Translations under genes and position numbers: made by a program
Notes under the pieces: generated by a model
What the model saw: only the letters and a program-made list of their open reading frames with translations
The model's database searches: none
What the model was told of the DNA's origin: nothing
In this document: one piece after another, positions 1-6,083 of the stretch
Layout: each line of letters opens with the position of its first letter
How positions within the stretch are numbered: position 1 is the stretch's first letter
DNA from: Candidatus Falkowbacteria bacterium CG02_land_8_20_14_3_00_36_14
GTDB lineage: Bacteria; Patescibacteriota; Patescibacteriia; Patescibacteriales; UM-FILTER-36-11
Reading direction: 5' to 3'
Assembly: GCA_002781265.1 (NCBI GenBank)
Contig: PETS01000010.1
Span: forward strand, 1-11,286
Length of the DNA: 11,286 nt

Positions 1-930
1 CTCCTTATTAAGGAGAGGGGATATAAAAAAGAAGAAGCCGGTAAAAAAATAGATTTAATAGCGGTTACAACAGGCCCTGGATTAATTACCTCTCTTTTAG
101 TAGGAACAGAAACGGCTAAAACTTTATCTTATGTATGGAAAATTCCGGCAATCGGCATTAACCATATTGAGGGGCATATTTACGCTAATTTTATCGCCCC
201 CCTGACAAGGAGGGATAGGGGGGTTCAATTTCCAATTATAATTTTAACTGTATCAGGAGGGCATACAATGTTAATTTTAATGAAAGGGCACGGCCAATAT
301 GAAATTTTGGGAGAAACTCGCGATGACGCGGCCGGCGAGGCCTTTGACAAGGCGGCTAAAATTTTAGGCATCGGCTATCCCGGCGGTCCGATTATATCAA
401 AATATGCGGGTAAATTTATTAAATCAAAAATTAATCCGCCAGTTGGCGGACAAAAATCAAAAAAAATCCCCCCATCCCCCTTTATCAAGGGGGGGCTTCC
501 TCGGCCGATGATTGATTCGCCTAATTATGATTTTTCTTTTTCCGGATTAAAAACCGCTTTGCTTTATCAAGTTCAAAAAGATAAAAAATGGAGGGGGAAA
601 ATACCGGAATATTGCCATGAATTCCAGCAGGCGGTTATTGACGTACTGATTAAAAAAACCATTAAAGCGGCTAAAAAATTGGGGGTGAAAACTATCATGC
701 TTTCCGGCGGAGTAGCCGCTAATATAGAATTAAGAAAACAATTTAAAATCCCTGTAAAAAAAGAATTAGCTGACACCATATTTTTTGTGCCGGAATTAAA
801 ATATACCACTGACAATGCGGCGATGATAGCCGCGGCCGGATATTTTCGCGCTATAAATAATCCTAAAATTTTAAAAGACAAAAATAGCTGGCAAAAATTA
901 AAAGTGGATTGTAATTTGGAGTTGAAATAA
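1..930 (+). CDS. tsaD: tRNA N6-threonylcarbamoyladenosine transferase TsaD (5' truncated by window edge)
   Basis: The frame is open from base 1 and ends with TAA at 928-930. This leaves 309 visible residues; by comparison with E. coli TsaD about 55 N-terminal residues lie off the left edge. TsaD transfers the threonylcarbamoyl group from TC-AMP to A37 of ANN-decoding tRNAs, working with TsaB and TsaE. Visible family motifs are the metal-binding HIEGH (nt 163-177), SGGHT (253-267), the long GETRDDAAGEAFDKAA block, FSFSGLKTA, LSGGVAAN and TDNAAMIA near the C-terminus. An ATG at 268 lies inside the conserved core and is not the start. The protein is longer than usual because GC-rich palindromes are read in frame: at the left edge, at about 196-224 (peptide PLTRRDRGV), and at about 435-500 (peptides NPPVGGQ and PPSPFIKGGL). 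These fall in loops between conserved blocks, so the enzyme is probably active. No terminator is visible before trpS. Confidence 0.95.
   Translation, partial: LLIKERGYKKEEAGKKIDLIAVTTGPGLITSLLVGTETAKTLSYVWKIPAIGINHIEGHIYANFIAPLTRRDRGVQFPIIILTVSGGHTMLILMKGHGQYEILGETRDDAAGEAFDKAAKILGIGYPGGPIISKYAGKFIKSKINPPVGGQKSKKIPPSPFIKGGLPRPMIDSPNYDFSFSGLKTALLYQVQKDKKWRGKIPEYCHEFQQAVIDVLIKKTIKAAKKLGVKTIMLSGGVAANIELRKQFKIPVKKELADTIFFVPELKYTTDNAAMIAAAGYFRAINNPKILKDKNSWQKLKVDCNLELK
196..224 (-). repeat. GC-rich palindromic element inside tsaD (copy B)
   Basis: A C-run, then a CTGACAAGGAGGG-like core, then a G-run. The reverse complement aligns with the element at 465-497 (C-run, TCCC, CTT-TCA, G-run), so the two are members of one family in opposite orientation. 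It is read in frame within tsaD as roughly PLTRRDRGV, just after the HIEGH motif and before the conserved SGGHT block. Confidence 0.7.
435..450. repeat. Short hairpin repeat TCCGCCA-GT-TGGCGGA inside tsaD
   Basis: A perfect 7-bp stem (435-441 with 444-450) and a 2-nt loop, read in frame as NPPVGGQ. It lies immediately upstream of the larger palindrome at 465-500 and appears to be a different repeat type. Confidence 0.6.
465..500 (+). repeat. GC-rich palindromic element inside tsaD (copy C)
   Basis: CCCCCC-AT-CCCCC followed by TTTATCAA and a run of seven G forms an imperfect hairpin. It is read in frame as IPPSPFIKGGL within TsaD, between the GGPIISKYA block and the IDSPNYDFSFSG block. A third, partial copy of the same type (CTCCTTATTAAGGAG followed by GGGG) begins the window at 1-20 and is also translated (LLIKERG). 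Confidence 0.7.
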
Positions 931-985
931 AATAATAAATTTTATATCATTCTGAACGAAGAAAAATGTTGGGATAAAGGGGTAA

Positions 986-1014
986 TTGTAAACTTTTTCT
1001 TTTTAAATTATAAT
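986..1014 (+). promoter_or_regulatory. Putative sigma-70-type promoter for trpS
   Basis: TTGTAA at 986-991, a 17-nt spacer, and a perfect TATAAT at 1009-1014. Transcription would start near 1021, giving a leader of roughly 85 nt that contains the upstream arm of the inverted repeat at 1027-1038. The 931-985 gap before it holds no gene and no clear terminator. Confidence 0.5.
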
Positions 1015-1026
1015 AAATACATGGAC

Positions 1027-1129
1027 CCCCGTTAGAAAAATGGAATAATATAAAAAATCATTTATAACGGGATAAGTAAAAAAATAGATTAAAATATTAT
1101 TTATATGAACAATAATATTTCTAACGGGG
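1027..1129. repeat. Inverted repeat CCCCGTTAGAAA / TTTCTAACGGGG flanking the trpS start
   Basis: The arms at 1027-1038 and 1118-1129 are exact 12-bp reverse complements. The trpS ATG (1105) lies in the 79-nt loop and the downstream arm is inside the coding region. The same motif occurs head to head at 5430-5458 in front of another gene, so it is probably a dispersed repeat. Confidence 0.65.
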
Positions 1130-2109
1130 TAAAAAAAATAGTTTTTTCCGGAGTCCAGCCCAGCGGGGTTCTTCATATCGGCAATTATTTTGGTGCGCTT
1201 CAGCAATGGGTGGATATGCAGGATAAATACGGCTGTATTTTCTGTGTAGTGGATTATCATGCCATCACCGTCAAGCAAGACCCGCGCCAATTAAATAAAA
1301 ATATTATAAATACAGTCAGGGCTTATTTGGCTTCCGGCATTAATCCAGAAAGGTCAATTATCTTCCAGCAGTCCGATATCAGCGCCCATACCGAGCTGGC
1401 TTGGATTTTAAATTGCATCGCCAGAATTTCCGACTTGAATAAAATGACGCAATTCAAGGAAAAATCCGGAGATAGCAGGGAAAATGTCGGGGTGGGCTTG
1501 TTCGCTTATCCGGTCTTAATGGCCGCTGACATTTTATTATACAATACCGATGCCGTGCCAGTGGGTGAAGACCAAAAACAGCACGTGGAATTATCCCGCG
1601 CTTTGGCGCGCCGCTTTAATGCCCAATTCGGCCATACTTTTAAAATTCCAGAGGCCATAATCAAAAAAGAAAGCGCTCGCATTATGGGGCTTGATAATCC
1701 GGCTAAAAAGATGAGTAAAAGCGCCGCTTCCCCGGCCAACTATATCGCTTTAACCGATAAGCCAGAAGTAGCGGCTAAAAAAATTATGCGTGCTGTCACT
1801 GATTCGGGCAAAGAAATTAAATTTAATATTGTAAAAAGGCCGGCTATTGCCAACCTTCTGAATATTTATGCTCTGCTGGCCGGAAAAAATATTAAAACCT
1901 TAGAAAGAGAGTACGCCGGCCGCGGCTACGGCGATTTTAAAAAAGATTTAGGCAAAGTGACGGGAGAATTTTTATCGCCATGGCAAAAAAAATATTATAG
2001 CTTTTCCGATGAAGAAATAAAAAAAATATTAAAAGCCGGCGCCGAACAGGCCCGCCCCCTAGCTAAAGCCACGCTGATAAAAACTAAAAAAAATCTCGGC
2101 CTTATATAA
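1105..2109 (+). CDS. trpS: Tryptophan--tRNA ligase (TrpRS)
   Basis: Class Ic aminoacyl-tRNA synthetase of 334 residues, the normal bacterial length, which charges tRNA-Trp using ATP in the cytoplasm. The N-terminus has the family's GVQPSGVLHIGNYFGAL with HIGN (the HIGH signature) at residues 24-27. AYPVLMAADILLY, PVGEDQKQHVEL (152-163) and KMSKS at 202-206 follow. The C-terminal helical part binds the anticodon. ATG 1105 is the only plausible start in frame before the conserved core, and no Shine-Dalgarno is seen. Residues 5-9 (ISNGV) are encoded by a TTTCTAACGGGG repeat arm, so the extreme N-terminus is repeat-derived. A TATAAT promoter lies upstream. No T-box consensus was found in the leader. 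The next gene starts 47 nt downstream with no terminator between, so they probably share a transcript. Confidence 0.97.
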   Translation: MNNNISNGVKKIVFSGVQPSGVLHIGNYFGALQQWVDMQDKYGCIFCVVDYHAITVKQDPRQLNKNIINTVRAYLASGINPERSIIFQQSDISAHTELAWILNCIARISDLNKMTQFKEKSGDSRENVGVGLFAYPVLMAADILLYNTDAVPVGEDQKQHVELSRALARRFNAQFGHTFKIPEAIIKKESARIMGLDNPAKKMSKSAASPANYIALTDKPEVAAKKIMRAVTDSGKEIKFNIVKRPAIANLLNIYALLAGKNIKTLEREYAGRGYGDFKKDLGKVTGEFLSPWQKKYYSFSDEEIKKILKAGAEQARPLAKATLIKTKKNLGLI

Positions 2110-2156
2110 ATATTGTTTAAAATTTATATAACTTCAATTTTTAATAACAAAAATTT

Positions 2157-2450
2157 ATGGTTTCAAAAGATCCTAAAGACATATTTAACGATGCCAAAAG
2201 CAAAACTCTTTCCAAGGTCAGGCAGGAAGTCAATGCCTATGCACGGACGCACTCCGGCTTTTCCAATTTAAGCGAAAATAATCGCAATTTGCTGGCTTAT
2301 GAAATTAATAAATTAGCTGATAAAAAATACAAAGTCAGCGGCTCAACCCTTAGAAGAGAAGAGTACGGCCTTTGGAAAAAGAGGGGCAAGCTTGGATTGA
2401 CCAAGCAGGATTTAAAAGATATTGACAAGATATTAAAAAAAGCGATCTGA
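2157..2450 (+). CDS. Small basic protein of unknown function (97 aa)
   Basis: I do not recognise this family. The product is lysine-rich, has no signal peptide or membrane segment, and looks mostly helical. A conserved-looking middle (NNRNLLAYEINKLADKKYKV) is followed by LRREEYGLWKKRGKLGLTKQDLKDIDKILKK. Its charge would suit a nucleic-acid-binding or ribosome-associated role, but that is only inference. The ATG at 2157 follows an A/T-rich stretch without Shine-Dalgarno. It ends with TGA, evidence that UGA is a stop codon in this genome. It follows trpS by 47 nt and is closed by a strong hairpin terminator 13 nt after the stop, which supports it being a real expressed gene. Confidence 0.75.
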   Translation: MVSKDPKDIFNDAKSKTLSKVRQEVNAYARTHSGFSNLSENNRNLLAYEINKLADKKYKVSGSTLRREEYGLWKKRGKLGLTKQDLKDIDKILKKAI

Positions 2451-2462
2451 AAATAGCCAGTC

Positions 2463-2504
2463 ATATAAAAAACAGCCCTAATAACACAAGGCTGTTTTTT
2501 ATAT
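2463..2504 (+). terminator. Rho-independent terminator after trpS and the 97-aa gene
   Basis: A 15-bp stem (2463-2477 with 2490-2504) with core AACAGCC/GGCTGTT, a 12-nt loop, and A and T runs on both flanks. The symmetry means it could also stop transcription arriving on the minus strand from the phosphohexomutase gene. Confidence 0.85.
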
Positions 2505-2517
2505 ATACAATAAATAC

Positions 2518-2586
2518 TTAATTCAAACTTTCAACATTAACCCCAAAACTCCAATCAACTTCTTTATAGCTTTTTAATAGTTTGTA
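2518..2586 (-). pseudogene. Remnant resembling the 3' end of a phosphohexomutase gene
   Basis: On the minus strand, 2586 to 2518 reads YKLLKSYKEVDWSFGVNVES-LN followed by TAA. It resembles the tail of the intact neighbour (LESYPEMIWQDELSVNLDS-LK, stop). Nine of about 20 aligned residues are identical, including S-Y-x-E-x-x-W, V-N and S-L before the stop. The frame runs back a few more codons into the structured element at 2588-2689 and then meets a stop. The codons are diverged, so this is not a recent duplication. It may be the last piece of a deleted tandem paralogue whose breakpoint is the repeat. The short length limits certainty. Confidence 0.5.
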
Positions 2587-2587
2587 A

Positions 2588-2689
2588 ACCCCCACACCAC
2601 GGGCTTACGCCCGGGCATTAGGATTGATGCGCTTCGCGTTAATAGCCATTCATCCATTGGACTTAAGCACAAGGCATTCTGGTGGGGGT
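2588..2689. repeat. Structured palindromic element of about 100 bp (possible mobile-element relic or structured RNA)
   Basis: Outer arms ACCCCCAC (2588-2595) and GTGGGGGT (2682-2689) close the unit. Inside are a CGGGC-TTAC-GCCCG hairpin (2600-2613) and a longer hairpin, ATTGATGCG-CTT-CGCGTTAAT (2623-2643), whose two imperfect pairs become G-U wobbles if transcribed on the plus strand. GGCATT occurs in both halves. There is no ORF. The layout resembles non-autonomous elements derived from IS200/IS605 ends, or a multihelix RNA; neither can be decided here. It is much more GC-rich than its flanks. Confidence 0.55.
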
Positions 2690-2720
2690 AAATATATTTT
2701 TTTAAAACTAATAAGATATT

Positions 2721-4154
2721 CTATTTTAAAGAATCTAAGTTAACGCTTAATTCGTCTTGCCAGATCATTTCCGGATAACTCTCAAGCATTTCACGCACAT
2801 ATTTTTTTCTGGCATTATAAATATTTTGCGCTTTGGCTTCAAACTTGACTGTAATATAAGGGCCATTTTGCGAATATCTGAATATTATCATACCATCATT
2901 AAAATCAGCTCTAGTTCCGTCATCTCCCGGAATATTCTTTGAATCAGTAATTTTTGCTTTGGGAAAATCGGCTTTAAATTTCGTGGAAAGATCTTTTATA
3001 ACTTCAGCTTTCTTTTCGTCGGGACAACCTATTTTTATTTCCGGAGATGAAATATAAACAGGAAATGTTTCATATAATTTACTTAAAGTTGTATTCTTAT
3101 CTGATAAATATTCCAATACTCTTAAAGCAGCGTAGCTACCATCATCATGACCGTAAGCATTATCATTGAAAAAGAAATGGCCTGATAATTCACCGCCGAA
3201 AGTAGCGCTTTCCTCGGCAATTTTATTTTTAATAAATGAATGACCGGTCCGCCAGATAATTGGAACACCACCGTTTTTATTAACAACTTCGGGGACAACT
3301 CGGGAGCATAGTCCATTATATATTATTTTTGAACCGGGGAATCTCTCTAAAATTTCTTGAGCAAAAATCGCCACTAAAACATCATTCCATAAAATTCTGC
3401 CTTTTTCATCAACCACGCCAATTCTGTCTCCATCGCCGTCAAATCCGATACCAAAATCTGCCTTTTCCTTTAAAACAATCTTTGCTAATTCTTCTATAAA
3501 CTGCTTGTCAATCGGATCTGGAGTGCCATCAGGAAAGCTACCATCAACTTTTTGTCTTATACAGACTGTCTCGCACCCGGCTCTAGCAAATAATTCTGGT
3601 ACATACATTCCCGGAGTGCCATGGCGGAAATCTACCACGACTTTAAATTTCTTTTTTAATCTTATTCTCTTTAAAACATCATTAAAATAATCCTCCTTAA
3701 TATCCGCTTTGGTTATTTTTCCTTTTTTTTCAGATATAAAAAAATTTTCATTTTCAACATACTTTCTAATTTCCTGTACTTCTTCCATTTCTGTTGTTTT
3801 GGAAAATCCGACTCCAAGCTTAAAACCATTAAAATTAAACGGATTATGAGAAGCCGTGATCATCACCCCGCCGTTAACTTGAAATCTATATTGCCCATAA
3901 TACATCATTTGGGTCATAATCATTCCTAAGTCAATCACGTCAACTCCTGTAGCTGTTAATCCTTTAATAAAAGCTTTCGTAAAATCTTTACCGCTTAATC
4001 GGCAATCTCTGCCGACTACTGCTTGCCTTATTTTTCTTCTATTTAAAAAAGTGCCATACGCTTTAGCTATTGCTTCTACATTTTTAATATTAAGATCTTT
4101 GTCTACAATCCCCCTAATATCATAATTTCTAAATATTTCCGGGTTAATTTTCAT
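2721..4154 (-). CDS. Phosphomannomutase/phosphoglucomutase (alpha-D-phosphohexomutase family)
   Basis: A cytoplasmic enzyme of 477 residues that interconverts hexose 6-phosphate and 1-phosphate through a bisphosphate intermediate, feeding nucleotide-sugar and envelope glycan synthesis. All four active-site elements are present in order: TASHNP at 100-105 with phosphoserine S102; the Mg-binding DGDGDR at 239-244; the sugar-recognition loop GELSGH at 321-326, which favours PMM/PGM over GlmM; and a phosphate-binding loop RYSQNGP at 426-432. The usual D-x-G-N-G-x-x-G loop of domain 2 appears as DFRHGTPG (175-182), a visible variant. The start is set by MKINPEIFRNYDIRG, the standard N-terminus; there is no Shine-Dalgarno. 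A TATAAT for this gene lies at 4223-4218, next to the upstream gene's terminator. Which sugar is preferred cannot be read from the sequence. Confidence 0.93.
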   Translation of the reverse strand: MKINPEIFRNYDIRGIVDKDLNIKNVEAIAKAYGTFLNRRKIRQAVVGRDCRLSGKDFTKAFIKGLTATGVDVIDLGMIMTQMMYYGQYRFQVNGGVMITASHNPFNFNGFKLGVGFSKTTEMEEVQEIRKYVENENFFISEKKGKITKADIKEDYFNDVLKRIRLKKKFKVVVDFRHGTPGMYVPELFARAGCETVCIRQKVDGSFPDGTPDPIDKQFIEELAKIVLKEKADFGIGFDGDGDRIGVVDEKGRILWNDVLVAIFAQEILERFPGSKIIYNGLCSRVVPEVVNKNGGVPIIWRTGHSFIKNKIAEESATFGGELSGHFFFNDNAYGHDDGSYAALRVLEYLSDKNTTLSKLYETFPVYISSPEIKIGCPDEKKAEVIKDLSTKFKADFPKAKITDSKNIPGDDGTRADFNDGMIIFRYSQNGPYITVKFEAKAQNIYNARKKYVREMLESYPEMIWQDELSVNLDSLK

Positions 4155-4181
4155 ATTTTTATTCTTAATTAATTAATTATC

Positions 4182-4218
4182 TATAAAAGAGCAAATTATT
4201 ATTACTTGCTCTTTTATA
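4182..4218 (-). terminator. Terminator hairpin of the bactofilin-like gene
   Basis: A 13-bp stem (4182-4194 with 4206-4218, AAAAGAGCAA/TTGCTCTTTT) and an 11-nt loop, 34 nt beyond the stop of the upstream minus-strand gene. A minus-strand TATAAT (4223-4218) abuts it, so a transcript for the phosphohexomutase would begin within the hairpin's right arm. Confidence 0.7.
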
Positions 4219-4252
4219 TTATATCAAATTTTTCTTAATATTATAAGCTATT

Positions 4253-5413
4253 TCAAGCTTTTTTTAAATAAATAAATATTCCGCCCAGCCCCCACCAAGT
4301 GGCTATTAAAAATAAGATCCAGCCGACAAAAGGAATTGAGAAAATTATCCATAAGGCAACTATGCCGATAATCATGGCCAAAATTAAATTATCTTTTTTT
4401 TGCTTCCAAAATTTTTCCAAAATTATTCTGCCTGCCAATATGCCCGTTAATATTTTGCTGACGCAGATAAAAATAAGCCAAATTCCCAATAACATTAAGG
4501 CCAAGGGAATACCGATAATCGTTAATAGTAATAATATTAAAATAACCGGAGTTAAAAACATAACCGCTATGCCCCAACCGATGGATGCGCCGGCCTTAAC
4601 TTGCATAACATCTGTCAAATCTTTAATCCTGCCTCGCCAGAAACTGATTAAAACCAAACCGATTATCAAGCTGGAAAAAATAGAATAGGTTCTGACCCAG
4701 ACCAGGCCCATTAAGGCCAGTTTTTTTGTATTTTTTAATTTTGGCAGATTATGGGTGACTTTGCCGACAATAGAAGTGCTGGAAGAAATTTGAGCTTTTC
4801 CTTCGGCGGTATAAATCAAGCCGCCGTTTATCTTGGCCGTGTCTTCTATTTTTAATTTCGTTTTATTATCATTTAAACCCACGCCTCTTCTTTTAGATTC
4901 TATTTTATCATCTATTTTTAAGCGCACATCTCCATTAACCTCTCCGGAAATTATCATGCTAGCCGCCACTCCGTATAAATCTCGCCCCACCTTGCCTCTA
5001 ATTTCGCCAACGGCTCCGGCTATAAGCATATCCCAGCCGGCTTGAGCATCGCTTCCTAAAATAACAGACGCGCCGGCTATCATAATATTTCGCGCCACCT
5101 GGCCGTTAATATTAACCGAATTTCCGGCTGCCCGCACACTGCCTCCGACAGCGCCGTTTATATTAACCGACTGCCCGGCGCAAATTACATCGCCCTCAAC
5201 CGCGCCGTTTATATTAACCGACTGCCCGGCGCAAATTACATCGCCGGTTACTTTTCCTTCCACAGTGATATTAGCGCCGGCGGTGTAAAGATTTCCTGCC
5301 ACCGTGTCATTCTTACCGATATAAACAGAATCACTGGTTTTAACCGCAAAAGCGCTGGCTACCAATGGCATAAATAAGAAAAGAGCAAAAAATACTATAA
5401 GTGTTTTTTTCAT
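4253..5413 (-). CDS. Secreted/membrane polymer-forming (bactofilin-like) protein with C-terminal membrane domain
   Basis: 386 residues. An N-terminal signal peptide (MKKTLIVFFALFLFMPLVASA) has a likely cleavage after residue 21. Residues about 28-220 form a repetitive beta-solenoid of the bactofilin/polymer-forming type: 17-residue repeats with a G-D-V-I-C-A-G-x-S-V-N-I-N-G pattern, four or more copies from about residue 56 to 122. A hydrophobic C-terminal half (about 232-382) gives roughly five membrane helices. The solenoid would thus lie outside the membrane, unlike cytosolic bactofilins, suggesting a surface or envelope scaffold; the precise function is unknown. Two repeats are nearly identical at DNA level. 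The ATG at 5413 has no Shine-Dalgarno, and a 29-bp palindrome sits 17 nt upstream. The next minus-strand gene is separated by a terminator, so they are probably independent units. Confidence 0.85.
   Translation of the reverse strand: MKKTLIVFFALFLFMPLVASAFAVKTSDSVYIGKNDTVAGNLYTAGANITVEGKVTGDVICAGQSVNINGAVEGDVICAGQSVNINGAVGGSVRAAGNSVNINGQVARNIMIAGASVILGSDAQAGWDMLIAGAVGEIRGKVGRDLYGVAASMIISGEVNGDVRLKIDDKIESKRRGVGLNDNKTKLKIEDTAKINGGLIYTAEGKAQISSSTSIVGKVTHNLPKLKNTKKLALMGLVWVRTYSIFSSLIIGLVLISFWRGRIKDLTDVMQVKAGASIGWGIAVMFLTPVILILLLLTIIGIPLALMLLGIWLIFICVSKILTGILAGRIILEKFWKQKKDNLILAMIIGIVALWIIFSIPFVGWILFLIATWWGLGGIFIYLKKA
5151..5245 (-). repeat. Exact tandem duplication, 51-bp period, in the solenoid repeats
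   Basis: Bases 5151-5194 and 5202-5245 are identical over 44 bp with a 51-bp offset, matching one 17-residue beta-solenoid rung. Neighbouring rungs are similar only at protein level, so this pair was duplicated or homogenised recently. Confidence 0.9.
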
Positions 5414-5429
5414 ATATTTGTGATTATTT

Positions 5430-5458
5430 ACCCCATTAGAAAAGTTTTCTAACGGGGT
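5430..5458. repeat. Palindrome ACCCCATTAGAAAA-G-TTTTCTAACGGGGT
   Basis: Arms of 14 bp (5430-5443, 5445-5458) with one mismatch and a single central base, placed 17 nt upstream of the bactofilin-like start codon in its presumed leader. It is the same motif as the split inverted repeat around the trpS start. It could act as an operator or leader hairpin, or may simply be a dispersed repeat. Confidence 0.75.
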
Positions 5459-5511
5459 TTAATTTAACATTTTATATTAATATAATATCACGTTAGAGGA
5501 TTGAAAACAAT

Positions 5512-5539
5512 AAAAAAAGCCCAAGCTACTTGCTTGGGC
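5512..5539 (-). terminator. Rho-independent terminator downstream of tnpA
   Basis: On the minus strand, GCCCAAGC-AAGTA-GCTTGGGC is followed by seven T (plus-strand A-run 5512-5518). A perfect 8-bp GC-rich stem with a U-tract insulates the bactofilin-like gene from transposase transcription. Confidence 0.88.
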
Positions 5540-5560
5540 ATGTTACTTTATAAAATGAAT

Positions 5561-5594
5561 TACCCCGCAACAGAGCTGCGAGGTATCCAGCTCT
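5561..5594 (-). repeat. Overlapping alternative hairpins, candidate right end of the IS200-type element
   Basis: TACCCCGCA (5561-5569) pairs with TGCGAGGTA (5577-5585) with one mismatch. Alternatively AGAGCTG (5572-5578) pairs with CAGCTCT (5588-5594). The stems overlap and exclude each other. Sitting 7-40 nt past the tnpA stop, this matches the position of an IS200/IS605 right-end hairpin. The exact cleavage site cannot be assigned. Confidence 0.5.
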
Positions 5595-5601
5595 TAATTT
5601 T

Positions 5602-6045
5602 TTAATCTAATAATTTTAACTGCCCACGATATATTTGCTTGTATTCCAGCCCCTGTTCTTCAACATATCTTCTTAGCACTGTTTCATTGCCATACAAGCC
5701 AACCGTATTGAGATAAAAAACGCTTGTCCAAAAATGTCCGCCCCAAAGCAATTCTTTAATTTCTGTATGTCGCCTGAATATCTGTTTCGCCGTAATGCTT
5801 TTCGTCGTTTGCACGATTTCCGATGGCGACAAAACTAGGACGCTTTGTATTAGAAAATGAACATGGTCTTGGTCAGCCCCGATTTCCACAAAATATATTT
5901 CATAGCACTGAACAATTTTGAAACAAACTTCTTTGAGAGTTTTTTCCACCTCTTCCGTAAAAACTTTTTTGCGATATTTTGTCGGACAGACAAGATGATA
6001 TAATATTACCGTTTTATTGTGTAGTTTGATTATATGGTCAGTCAT
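5602..6045 (-). CDS. tnpA: IS200/IS605-family transposase TnpA (HUH tyrosine transposase)
   Basis: 147 residues, the usual full length for this single-domain Y1 transposase, which cuts and joins single-stranded DNA at hairpin-marked ends without target duplication. Visible motifs are YHLVCPTKYRKKVF near the N-terminus, the metal-binding HUH as HVH at residues 61-63 (QDHVHFLI), LWGGHFW at about 100-106, and the catalytic tyrosine Y127 in RRYVEEQ with Q131. All key residues are present, so it may be active. No tnpB accompanies it. The ATG at 6045 has a weak AGG four bases upstream and a TATAAT only a few bases further (6057-6052), so a transcript would be nearly leaderless. Candidate end hairpins lie at 5561-5594, and a REP-like nested palindrome lies 39 nt upstream of the start. 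It could be read as REP-associated (RAYT), but the protein looks like the IS200 type. Confidence 0.9.
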   Translation of the reverse strand: MTDHIIKLHNKTVILYHLVCPTKYRKKVFTEEVEKTLKEVCFKIVQCYEIYFVEIGADQDHVHFLIQSVLVLSPSEIVQTTKSITAKQIFRRHTEIKELLWGGHFWTSVFYLNTVGLYGNETVLRRYVEEQGLEYKQIYRGQLKLLD

Positions 6046-6083
6046 GACCTAATTATATCATACTGCCTGTTCGCCACGCAGAA

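Noticed and set aside
268..930. Independent start of TsaD at ATG 268
   Set aside because: Conserved TsaD sequence (HIEGH, SGGHT) is encoded upstream in the same open frame, so 268 is internal.
931..1104. T-box or other known riboswitch in the trpS leader
   Set aside because: No T-box AGGGUGGNACCGCG-like sequence or specifier-loop structure is visible; only the dispersed inverted repeat is present.
2448..2450. Alternative genetic code with UGA read as glycine (as in some Patescibacteria)
   Set aside because: TGA ends the 97-aa gene directly before a terminator and no other gene here contains an in-frame TGA, so the standard bacterial code fits.
2588..2689. tRNA gene suggested by the cloverleaf-like layout
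   Set aside because: No TTCRANY T-loop, no 7-bp acceptor stem of normal geometry, and hairpin sizes do not fit a tRNA.
4299..4688. Long plus-strand open frame opposite the bactofilin-like gene
   Set aside because: It is antisense to a well-supported coding region, has no recognisable motifs, and its hydrophobic/Ile-Lys bias mirrors the membrane-helix codons on the other strand.
5151..5245. CRISPR-like direct repeats
   Set aside because: Only two copies, 7 bp apart, and they encode solenoid rungs in frame; no array or cas genes are present.
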